23,288 nucleotides of DNA from NCBI GenBank assembly GCA_015259125.1, contig JABZGR010000030.1, positions 1 through 23,288 on the forward strand, given 5' to 3'. Below, piece after piece: positions 15,226-21,751 of the stretch. Position 1 is the stretch's first letter; the number at the start of each line of letters is the position of its first letter. The notes under the pieces are model-generated. The model saw only the letters and a program-made list of their open reading frames with translations, ran no database searches and was not told the origin of the DNA. The position numbers and the translations under genes are program-made. Source of the stretch: Alloprevotella tannerae. GTDB lineage: Bacteria; Bacteroidota; Bacteroidia; Bacteroidales; Bacteroidaceae.

Positions 15226-15672
15226 ATGAAATTACATACATTAAAACCCGCGATTGCTTCAACACATTCTCGAAAACGCATCGGTCGTGGTCCTGGCTCT
15301 GGTTTAGGAGGAACTTCAACGCGTGGTCATAAAGGTGCAAAGTCTCGTTCTGGTTATTCCAAGAAAATTGGCTTTGAAGGTGGCCAGATGCCATTACAGC
15401 GTCGCTTACCCAAGTTTGGCTTCAAAAACATCAACAGGGTTGAATATCGTGTTGTTAACATCGATACTCTTCAAGAATTAGCTGAAAAGTTGACTTTGCA
15501 AAAGATCGGCCGCGAAGAGTTGATTTCTGCACGCCTTATTTCTGCCAAAGATCTTGTTAAAGTTCTTGGCAATGGCGAGCTTAAGATTAAGCTAGACGTA
15601 GAAGCGAATGCATTCTCTAAGAGTGCAGAAGCTGCAATTCTATCTGCTGGGGGAACGGCGACAAAAATCTAG
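15226..15672 (+). CDS. rplO: 50S ribosomal protein L15
   Basis: 148 residues. L15 is a late 50S assembly protein. The Gly/Arg-rich N-terminal extension RKRIGRGPGSGLGGTSTRGHKGAKSRSG is diagnostic and threads into 23S rRNA; GFEGGQMPLQRRLPKFGF follows, and the C-terminal domain ends in the conserved KSAEAAILSAGGTA. secY starts 2 bases after the stop. Confidence 0.98.
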   Translation: MKLHTLKPAIASTHSRKRIGRGPGSGLGGTSTRGHKGAKSRSGYSKKIGFEGGQMPLQRRLPKFGFKNINRVEYRVVNIDTLQELAEKLTLQKIGREELISARLISAKDLVKVLGNGELKIKLDVEANAFSKSAEAAILSAGGTATKI

Positions 15673-15674
15673 TT

Positions 15675-17021
15675 ATGAAAAAAGTAATCGAGACACTAAA
15701 GAATATTTGGAGGATCGAAGATCTTCGCCAGCGTTTACTTATCACGTTTCTCTTTGTCGCGATTTACCGGTTTGGATCATTTGTTGTTTTACCCGGCATC
15801 GATCCTGCTCGCCTCAATCAGTTGCAGGCACAGACCAGTGAAGGTTTGATGTCACTATTAAACATGTTCTCTGGTGGAGCTTTCTCTCACGCATCTGTCT
15901 TTGCGTTAGGTATTATGCCTTATATCTCTGCTTCAATTGTTATACAGCTGTTAGCAGTAGCAGTGCCTTACTTCCAAAAGATGCAGAAAGAGGGGGAAAG
16001 CGGTGTGCGTAAGTTGAATCAATACACACGCTGGTTGACTGTTGCAATCCTTCTATTCCAGGCTCCCATGTACATGATTAACCTTAGCGCCCAAGTAGGT
16101 GGTGAAGGTGGAGCTTTTACTGTAGGACAAGGGTTTGGATTCATGCTGACTTCTACCCTTATTCTCTCAGCCGGAAGTATGTTTATTTTGTGGTTGGGCG
16201 AACGTATCACAGATAAAGGTGTTGGTAATGGTGTTTCCTTGATCATTATGATTGGTATCATTGCTCGTTTCCCGAGTGCTTTGATGGAGGAATTTACCAG
16301 TGCTCTATCTGGAGCTGAAGGTGGCGGCTTGATTAAGTTGCTGTTTGAAATTATTGCACTCCTTTTCGTTATGGCTCTCTCCATTATTTTGGTAAAAGCC
16401 ACTCGTAAAGTGCCTGTACAATATGCAAAGCGTATAGAAGGTAATCGCCAATTTGGCGGAGCTCGTCAGTATATCCCGCTCAAACTTTTCGCTGCGAATG
16501 TAATGCCTATTATTTTTGCGCAAGCGATTATGTTTATTCCGGCTAGTGTGCTGAATGCTTTCTCCAAAACCGGTGGAAATGGCTTAGGACATCTTTTGTC
16601 TGATCAGTTCAGTCTCCCCTATAATGTCATCTATGTGGTACTTATCGTGATGTTTACGTATTTCTATACAGCTATTACGATGAACCCGCAACAGATGGCA
16701 GAGGATATGAAACGCAACAGCGGATTCATTCCTGGTGTAAAACCAGGACGCCCCACTGGTGATTATATTGACCGCGTGATGACGAGAATCACATTTCCTG
16801 GTTCTCTCTTCATCGCCTTGATTGCTGTATTACCGTCATTTGCTGTCTTGATTGGTGTTAAGCAAGGCTTTGCCCAATTCTTTGGCGGAACATCTCTGTT
16901 GATTCTTGTTGGAGTTGTTATTGATACACTCCAGCAGATCGAGAGCTATATGTTGGTTAGACATTATGATGGTCTTTTGAGTGCAGGTCATACTAGATCT
17001 AATTCAGGAGGTAATCTATAA
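15675..17021 (+). CDS. secY: protein translocase subunit SecY
   Basis: 448 residues. SecY is the channel of the SecYEG translocon in the inner membrane, needed to export proteins such as the OmpA-like protein of this window. About ten hydrophobic helices are visible. The first is ITFLFVAIYRFGSFVVLPGI near residues 24-43, followed by the plug and helix-2 region SLLNMFSGGAFSHASVFALG near 60-79. The cytosolic loop with VPVQYAKRIEG and the late RPTGDYIDRVMTRITFPGSL segment are both conserved. It sits between rplO (2 bases) and map (16 bases); adk, which separates secY and map in Firmicutes, is absent. Confidence 0.98.
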   Translation: MKKVIETLKNIWRIEDLRQRLLITFLFVAIYRFGSFVVLPGIDPARLNQLQAQTSEGLMSLLNMFSGGAFSHASVFALGIMPYISASIVIQLLAVAVPYFQKMQKEGESGVRKLNQYTRWLTVAILLFQAPMYMINLSAQVGGEGGAFTVGQGFGFMLTSTLILSAGSMFILWLGERITDKGVGNGVSLIIMIGIIARFPSALMEEFTSALSGAEGGGLIKLLFEIIALLFVMALSIILVKATRKVPVQYAKRIEGNRQFGGARQYIPLKLFAANVMPIIFAQAIMFIPASVLNAFSKTGGNGLGHLLSDQFSLPYNVIYVVLIVMFTYFYTAITMNPQQMAEDMKRNSGFIPGVKPGRPTGDYIDRVMTRITFPGSLFIALIAVLPSFAVLIGVKQGFAQFFGGTSLLILVGVVIDTLQQIESYMLVRHYDGLLSAGHTRSNSGGNL

Positions 17022-17037
17022 GTCTTGTTCTCAGCGG

Positions 17038-17832
17038 ATGATTTATCTTAAAACCGAAGACGAAATTGAGCTTATGCGCAAGGCAAATCGCCTTGTCGCA
17101 TCTGCTCTTTCAGAAGTAGCGAAACATGTTAAGCCCGGCGCAACAACTAATCAGTTAGATGCCGTAGCAGAGCAGTATATTTGCGATAACGGTGGAGTTC
17201 CTACTTTCAAAGGCGTTCCCAACCCTTATGGGCCATCTTTCCCTGCATCTATTTGCACGTCGGTCAATGATGTCATAGTGCATGGTGTTCCAAATGATGA
17301 ACCTCTACGTGATGGTGATATTGTTTCTGTAGATTGTGGCGCTCTACTCGAAGGTTTCAATGGAGATTCTTGCTATACATTTCGCGTAGGTGAAGTTTCT
17401 TCAGAGGTAGATGAACTACTCCGCGTGACGAAAGAGAGTCTTTATAAAGCTATTACGGCTGCTTTGCCAGGAAAGCGAATTGGTGATATTGGTTATGCAG
17501 TGCAATCTCACGTGCAACCTTATGGTTATGGTGTCGTGCGCGAGTTTGTCGGTCACGGAATCGGACGCGAGATGCATGAAGAGCCAATGGTCCCTAATTA
17601 TGGTAAACCTGGAACCGGAAAACAACTAAAGAATGGTCTCTGTATTGCCATAGAACCTATGATTACTATGGGCACAAGAGAGTTCTTTATGCTTCCCGAT
17701 CGTTGGGGAGTCAAAACCCGCGACGGAAAGCCAGCAGCCCATTTTGAGCATACAATTGCACTCCATAATGGAAAGCCTGAGATTCTTTCGTCATTTACAG
17801 AAATAGAATCTATAGAAAGTCAGAACAGATAA
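17038..17832 (+). CDS. map: type I methionine aminopeptidase
   Basis: 264 residues. The enzyme removes the initiator methionine from nascent proteins. All five metal ligands of the pita-bread fold are present: D99, D110, H173, E206 and E237, plus the substrate-binding H82, matching E. coli D97, D108, H171, E204, E235 and H79. The start at ATG 17038 gives MIYLKTEDEIELMRKANRL, the typical beginning; the frame runs back into secY (GTG 16981) without family support. A GGAGGT at 17007-17012 lies too far upstream (25 bases) for a normal Shine-Dalgarno. infA follows after 8 bases. Confidence 0.98.
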   Translation: MIYLKTEDEIELMRKANRLVASALSEVAKHVKPGATTNQLDAVAEQYICDNGGVPTFKGVPNPYGPSFPASICTSVNDVIVHGVPNDEPLRDGDIVSVDCGALLEGFNGDSCYTFRVGEVSSEVDELLRVTKESLYKAITAALPGKRIGDIGYAVQSHVQPYGYGVVREFVGHGIGREMHEEPMVPNYGKPGTGKQLKNGLCIAIEPMITMGTREFFMLPDRWGVKTRDGKPAAHFEHTIALHNGKPEILSSFTEIESIESQNR

Positions 17833-17840
17833 GTTACAAT

Positions 17841-18059
17841 ATGTCTAAGCAGTTAGCAATAGAACAAGACGGCACAATTGTAGAAGCTTTAAGCAATGCA
17901 ATGTTTCGGGTAGAGTTAGAAAATGGGCATGAGATTACCGCTCATATTTCCGGAAAGATGCGTATGCACTATATCAAAATTCTCCCCGGCGACAAGGTTA
18001 AGGTAGAAATGAGTCCTTATGATCTAACTAAGGGCAGAATCGTATTTAGATACAAATAA
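17841..18059 (+). CDS. infA: translation initiation factor IF-1
   Basis: 72 residues, exactly the usual length. IF-1 occupies the A site of the 30S subunit during initiation. The single OB fold is visible from EQDGTIVEALSNAMFRVELENG through HISGKMRMHYIKILPGDKV to SPYDLTKGRIVFRYK. It lies between map (8 bases) and rpmJ (13 bases). Confidence 0.98.
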   Translation: MSKQLAIEQDGTIVEALSNAMFRVELENGHEITAHISGKMRMHYIKILPGDKVKVEMSPYDLTKGRIVFRYK

Positions 18060-18072
18060 AAAGAAACAAGAT

Positions 18073-18189
18073 ATGAAGACAAGAGCATCCTTGAAAAAGC
18101 GTACTCCTGATTGCAAGATCGTTCGGCGCAAAGGCCGTCTCTTTGTGATCAACAAGAAGAACCCTAAGTTTAAAATGCGTCAGGGTTAA
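18073..18189 (+). CDS. rpmJ: 50S ribosomal protein L36, zinc-free form
   Basis: 38 residues, read directly from the sequence: MKTRASLKKRTPDCKIVRRK, then GRLFVINKKNPKFKMRQG. The K-x-R-A-S-L-K-K-R start and the NKKNPKFK-Q-G end identify L36. Only one of the four zinc ligands of the usual C-C-C-H ribbon remains (Cys14), so this is the zinc-independent type. It lies in its conserved place between infA (13 bases) and rpsM (30 bases). Confidence 0.97.
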   Translation: MKTRASLKKRTPDCKIVRRKGRLFVINKKNPKFKMRQG

Positions 18190-18219
18190 TCCATTTATCG
18201 CAAATAATTAAATTACTAT

Positions 18220-18600
18220 ATGGCAATAAGAATTGTTGGTGTCGATCTTCCTCAGAATAAGCGAGGAGAGATTGCCTTGACCTACATCTACGGTATAGGT
18301 CGTAGTAGCTCCGCAAAAATCTTGGACAAAGCCGGAGTTGACAGAGGAATCAAAGTATCCGACTGGACGGATGACCAGGCAGGTAAGATTCGTGAGATTA
18401 TCTCCAATGAATATAAAGTTGAAGGTGACTTGCGTGGTGAAATCCAGATGAACATTAAGCGCCTGATGGATATAGGTTGCTACCGTGGTATCCGTCATCG
18501 CTTAGGCCTCCCCGTTCGTGGTCAAAGCACGAAGAATAATGCACGTACTCGCAAGGGTCGCAAGAAGACTGTTGCAAATAAGAAAAAGGCTACTAAATAA
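18220..18600 (+). CDS. rpsM: 30S ribosomal protein S13
   Basis: 126 residues. S13 forms head-to-50S bridges and contacts P-site tRNA with its basic tail. It begins MAIRIVGVDLPQNKRGEIAL, has GIGRSSSAKILDKAGVD, and the C-terminal IGCYRGIRHRLGLPVRGQST, then NARTRKGRKKTVANKKKATK. It heads the alpha-operon group (rpsM-rpsK-rpsD-rpoA-rplQ). In E. coli S4 represses this operon at a pseudoknot before rpsM; the 30-base gap here is too short for that structure. Confidence 0.98.
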   Translation: MAIRIVGVDLPQNKRGEIALTYIYGIGRSSSAKILDKAGVDRGIKVSDWTDDQAGKIREIISNEYKVEGDLRGEIQMNIKRLMDIGCYRGIRHRLGLPVRGQSTKNNARTRKGRKKTVANKKKATK

Positions 18601-18610
18601 TAGATAAGTT

Positions 18611-19000
18611 ATGGCAAAGAAAACAGTCGCAACTAAGAAAAGAGTAGTGAAGGTAGATGCCAATGGCCAGCTTCACGTACACAGCTCTTTCAACAATATA
18701 ATTGTATCCCTTACAAACTCTGAAGGACAAATTATCTCTTGGTCTTCAGCAGGTAAGATGGGCTTCCGCGGTTCTAAGAAGAACACCCCTTACGCAGCAC
18801 AGATGGCTGCCCAGGATTGCGCTAAGACCGCGTTCGATTTAGGCCTTCGTAAAGTAAAGGCATACGTCAAGGGTCCCGGCAATGGTCGTGAGTCAGCTAT
18901 TCGTGCTGTGCATGGTGCCGGTATTGAAGTAACCGAGATCATCGACGTTACTCCGTTACCTCACAATGGTTGTCGTCCTCCAAAGAGAAGAAGAGTATAA
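18611..19000 (+). CDS. rpsK: 30S ribosomal protein S11
   Basis: 129 residues. S11 lies on the 30S platform near the mRNA exit. The block HVHSSFNNIIVSLTNSEGQI is near residues 22-41, with GMRG-type GFRGSKKNTPYAAQMAAQD and the C-terminal DVTPLPHNGCRPPKRRRV. A 117-base gap with no gene, unusual within this packed cluster, separates it from rpsD. Confidence 0.98.
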   Translation: MAKKTVATKKRVVKVDANGQLHVHSSFNNIIVSLTNSEGQIISWSSAGKMGFRGSKKNTPYAAQMAAQDCAKTAFDLGLRKVKAYVKGPGNGRESAIRAVHGAGIEVTEIIDVTPLPHNGCRPPKRRRV

Positions 19001-19117
19001 TAATCTTTAAGCTGCACAATTTTAAGAGAATCAACTTACGTACATTCTTATTTTGTTAAGCTCTCTTCGTGTGTAGCATACTTCTTAAACTTATCAATTA
19101 GATAAAACATACGATTT

Positions 19118-19726
19118 ATGGCAAGATATATTGGACCAAAGTCTCGTATTGCCCGTCGTTTCGGCGAGGCCATCTTTGGAGCAGATAAAGTACTCTCACG
19201 TCGCAATTTTCCTCCCGGACAGCATGGCAATGGCCGTCGTCGCAAGACGTCCGAGTATGGTGTGATGTTGGCTGAGAAGCAAAAAGCAAAGTACACTTAC
19301 GGAGTGCTAGAAAAGCAATTCCGCAATATGTTTGAGAAAGCATCTGCGTCTAATGGCATTACTGGTGAAATTCTTTTACAGAACCTCGAATGTCGTTTAG
19401 ACAATGTAGTATACCGTTTAGGTATTGCTCCTACTCGTGCTGCAGCACGCCAATTGGTTAACCACCGCCACATTACCGTTGATGGTAAAGTAACCGGCAT
19501 CGCTTCTTATAGCGTGAAACCCGGTCAGATCGTGGCCGTTCGCGAGAAGTCTAAGTCGCTCGAAGTGATTGCAGATTCACTCGCTGGTTTCAACCACAGC
19601 AAGTATCCTTGGATGGAGTGGGACGAAAGTGCTAAGGCAGGCAAGTTGTTGCACAAGCCTGAGCGTGCAGATATCCCGGAGAACATCAAGGAACAGCTGA
19701 TTGTCGAGTTGTACTCTAAGAACTAA
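19118..19726 (+). CDS. rpsD: 30S ribosomal protein S4, zinc-free form
   Basis: 202 residues. S4 starts 30S assembly by binding the 16S five-way junction and is the autorepressor of its operon in E. coli and B. subtilis. The N-terminal region ARYIGPKSRIARRFGEAIFG has no zinc cysteines. The S4 RNA-binding domain lies near residues 91-140: LECRLDNVVYRLGIAPTRAA, then NHRHITVDGKVTG. Both flanks are loose: 117 bases before and 91 after, the latter with a strong hairpin, so it may be regulated or processed separately. Confidence 0.98.
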   Translation: MARYIGPKSRIARRFGEAIFGADKVLSRRNFPPGQHGNGRRRKTSEYGVMLAEKQKAKYTYGVLEKQFRNMFEKASASNGITGEILLQNLECRLDNVVYRLGIAPTRAAARQLVNHRHITVDGKVTGIASYSVKPGQIVAVREKSKSLEVIADSLAGFNHSKYPWMEWDESAKAGKLLHKPERADIPENIKEQLIVELYSKN

Positions 19727-19739
19727 GTAAAGGAAACGG

Positions 19740-19785
19740 AGGTAGCGAGTGCAGAACTGACCTTTATCCTTTCTGCATCCTACCT
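19740..19785 (+). promoter_or_regulatory. hairpin, possible pseudoknot, in the rpsD-rpoA gap
   Basis: Pairs 19740-19745 with 19780-19785, 19747-19748 with 19778-19779, and 19750-19756 with 19771-19777 make a 15-bp stem with two single-base bulges (19746, 19749) and a 14-base loop. The loop bases CCTTTA (19761-19766) are complementary to TAAAGG at 19728-19733, just after the rpsD stop, so an H-type pseudoknot is possible. No T-run follows and rpoA starts 33 bases downstream. A feedback, attenuation or processing site fits better than a terminator. Confidence 0.55.
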
Positions 19786-19817
19786 TACGAGTCCATCAAT
19801 TTTCAAAATTTACATTC

Positions 19818-20810
19818 ATGGCGATATTAGCATTTCAAAAACCTGATAAAGTGATAATGTTGGAAAACGACGACAAGTTCGGAAAGTTTGAGTTCCGTCC
19901 CTTGGAGTCTGGTTTCGGCGTCACGATTGGAAATGCCTTACGTCGCATCCTGCTCTCCTCCCTTGAAGGCTTTGCCATCAATACAATAAAGATAGCCGGC
20001 GTCGAACACGAGTTCGCCTCTATCCCTGGAGTGCGCGAGGACGTAACCAACATTATTCTCAATCTGAAGCAGGTACGCTTCAAGCACATAGTCGAGGAGC
20101 TTGAGAATGAAAAAGTCAGCTTGACCATCTCCAACGCTACCGAATTTAGAGCCGGTGACATTGGCAAGCATCTCAGTGGATTTGAAGTGTTAAATCCGGA
20201 ATTGGTGATTGCTCACCTTGATTCCAAAGCCACGATTTCGATAGAGCTTACCATCAACAAGGGACGCGGTTATGTTCCCGCAGAAGAAAACCGCGATGCT
20301 TGTGTGGAGGTAACGCAAATCCCTATCGATTCTATTTACACCCCGATTCGTAACGTCAAATACGTTGTTGAGCCTTTCCGCGTAGAGCAGAAGACCGACT
20401 ATGATAAGCTCGTGCTTGAAGTTACGACGGACGGTTCCATACAACCGAAGGACGCTTTGAAAGAAGCAGCCAAGATTTTAATCTACCATTTTATGCTTTT
20501 CTCTGATGAGAAGATCACGATGGAAGATGCAACGCAAGAAGACAACGAAGAGTTTGATGAGGAAGTGCTTCATATGCGTCAGGTTCTGAAGCAGAAGCTT
20601 TCCGATATGAACCTTTCCGTTCGTGCGCTGAATTGTCTTAAGGCTGCCGACGTCGAGACATTGGGCGATTTGGTACAGTTCAATAAGAACGATCTGCTCA
20701 AGTTCCGCAACTTTGGTAAGAAATCGCTCACAGAGCTTGATGATTTGCTCGCGGGTCTGAATCTACAGTTTGGAACTGATATTTCAAAATACAAATTGGA
20801 TCGCGAATAA
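19818..20810 (+). CDS. rpoA: DNA-directed RNA polymerase subunit alpha
   Basis: 330 residues. Alpha dimerises to start polymerase assembly and contacts promoters and activators. The N-terminal domain shows RPLESGFGVTIGNALRRILLSSLEG near residues 27-51 and GRGYVPAEENR near 152. After an acidic linker (near 235-250) the C-terminal domain includes SVRALNCLKAADVETLGDLV. R269, N272, C273, K275, G300, K302 and S303 match the E. coli UP-element contacts R265, N268, C269, K271, G296, K298 and S299, so DNA binding by this domain is expected. It is flanked by gaps of 91 and 74 bases, both holding hairpins. Confidence 0.99.
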   Translation: MAILAFQKPDKVIMLENDDKFGKFEFRPLESGFGVTIGNALRRILLSSLEGFAINTIKIAGVEHEFASIPGVREDVTNIILNLKQVRFKHIVEELENEKVSLTISNATEFRAGDIGKHLSGFEVLNPELVIAHLDSKATISIELTINKGRGYVPAEENRDACVEVTQIPIDSIYTPIRNVKYVVEPFRVEQKTDYDKLVLEVTTDGSIQPKDALKEAAKILIYHFMLFSDEKITMEDATQEDNEEFDEEVLHMRQVLKQKLSDMNLSVRALNCLKAADVETLGDLVQFNKNDLLKFRNFGKKSLTELDDLLAGLNLQFGTDISKYKLDRE

Positions 20811-20813
20811 AGT

Positions 20814-20854
20814 GCGTGTTCGGTTGCAGAGCCTATTTAGCTCAAAGAATACGC
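20814..20854 (+). promoter_or_regulatory. hairpin in the rpoA-rplQ gap
   Basis: GCGTGTTC at 20814-20821 pairs with 20847-20854 over 8 bp (one G-T). An inner GAGC/GCTC stem (20829-20832 with 20840-20843) is separated by an asymmetric internal loop. It starts 4 bases after the rpoA stop, with no T-run. The function is unknown; it may be a processing or stability element. Confidence 0.4.
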
Positions 20855-20884
20855 TAAAAGCATCCTCAAACAACTTAAAAGAAA

Positions 20885-21379
20885 ATGAGACACAATAAAA
20901 AATTCAACCATCTGAGTCGTACTGCATCCCACAGAGCGTTGATGCTGGCTAACATGTCAGTTTCTCTGATCATGCACAAAAGAATCACTACGACTCTCGC
21001 TAAAGCAAAGGCGCTCAAGAAGTATGTTGAGCCTCTGATTACCCGTAGTAAAGAGGATACGACAAACTCTCGCCGTGTCGTGTTCAGCTATCTGCGCGAT
21101 AAGTATGCTGTAACGGAGTTGTTCAAGAACATTTCCGAGAAAGTAGCAGATCGTCCCGGTGGTTACACACGTATTATCAAGACCGGTTTCCGTCAGAGCG
21201 ATGGTACCGATATGTGCTTTATAGAATTGGTTGATTACGATGAGAATATGGCTAAGACCAAGAAGAAGGCCACTCGCACTCGTCGTTCAAAGAAAGCAGC
21301 TCCCGCAGCAGAACAAGTAGCTCCGGAAGCTCCCGCAACTGAAGCTCCCGCAGAGGAAGCCGCTCAAGCAGAAAAGTAA
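20885..21379 (+). CDS. rplQ: 50S ribosomal protein L17 with C-terminal tail
   Basis: 164 residues against about 120-127 in E. coli-type L17. L17 lies near the exit tunnel. Residues 1-120 are the complete domain, beginning MRHNKKFNHLSRTASHRALM and ending CFIELVDYDEN. Residues 122-164 are an extension: a Lys/Arg-rich stretch (125-137) and then a low-complexity Ala/Pro/Glu segment (138-164) ending in Lys. The tail is in frame, without signs of a frameshift. It is the last gene of the cluster, with a terminator 19 bases after the stop. Confidence 0.97.
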   Translation: MRHNKKFNHLSRTASHRALMLANMSVSLIMHKRITTTLAKAKALKKYVEPLITRSKEDTTNSRRVVFSYLRDKYAVTELFKNISEKVADRPGGYTRIIKTGFRQSDGTDMCFIELVDYDENMAKTKKKATRTRRSKKAAPAAEQVAPEAPATEAPAEEAAQAEK

Positions 21380-21397
21380 AAACCAACAACTTATTGC

Positions 21398-21433
21398 AAA
21401 TCCCCGCTATCGTGAGATAGTGGGGATTTTTTG
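21398..21433 (+). terminator. rho-independent terminator of the ribosomal cluster
   Basis: Stem 21398-21411 pairs with 21416-21429 over 14 bp with one G-T, loop GTGA, followed by T-runs. It ends the 18-kb co-directional run from rpsL to rplQ. Confidence 0.92.
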
Positions 21434-21751
21434 TTTATCCTTTTGGAACATTTTTACTTGATCAATTCGAAATTTTTGATGACTTGATACAACGCCAATG
21501 ATGCGGTAATCTCTTTCTCTAATCTTATATATCGACGCTAATGCTGTTATCTCATCAAAAAAACTCCCGAATAAATAGACCAATCAAAATATTTTCATAA
21601 TTTTGTTTTCGATGATCTGTGAAATTGTTATTTCTTGGGAGTATAATTAAATATTGAGTTTTGCCAATTAATTTTCCTTATTGTTTATAATTTGTTGAAT
21701 TCACGTAAGCCATATATTTAGCTCCTTGTAAACACTTTAAACTTACAAAAT
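21434..21751. other. AT-rich intergenic region before the chimeric gene
   Basis: This stretch of 318 bases has no supported gene. It is clearly more AT-rich than the ribosomal cluster. It holds two candidate promoter elements: TAATTTTG at 21598-21605, a full -7 match lacking a -33 box, and a looser one at 21660-21694. ACTCCC (21563-21568) and GGGAGT (21637-21642) form a short inverted repeat of doubtful meaning. Confidence 0.5.
21660..21694 (+). promoter_or_regulatory. tentative promoter of the chimeric gene
   Basis: TTTG at 21660-21663 and TATAATTTG at 21686-21694 resemble the -33 and -7 elements, but the -7 box has one base too many and the spacer is 22. The alternative -7 box at 21598-21605 matches better but lies 146 bases before the ATG. 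Either could serve. Confidence 0.3.

Noticed and set aside
16981..17037. GTG start adding 19 residues to methionine aminopeptidase
   Set aside because: It lies within the secY 3' end in another frame; the ATG at 17038 gives metal ligands at the canonical positions.
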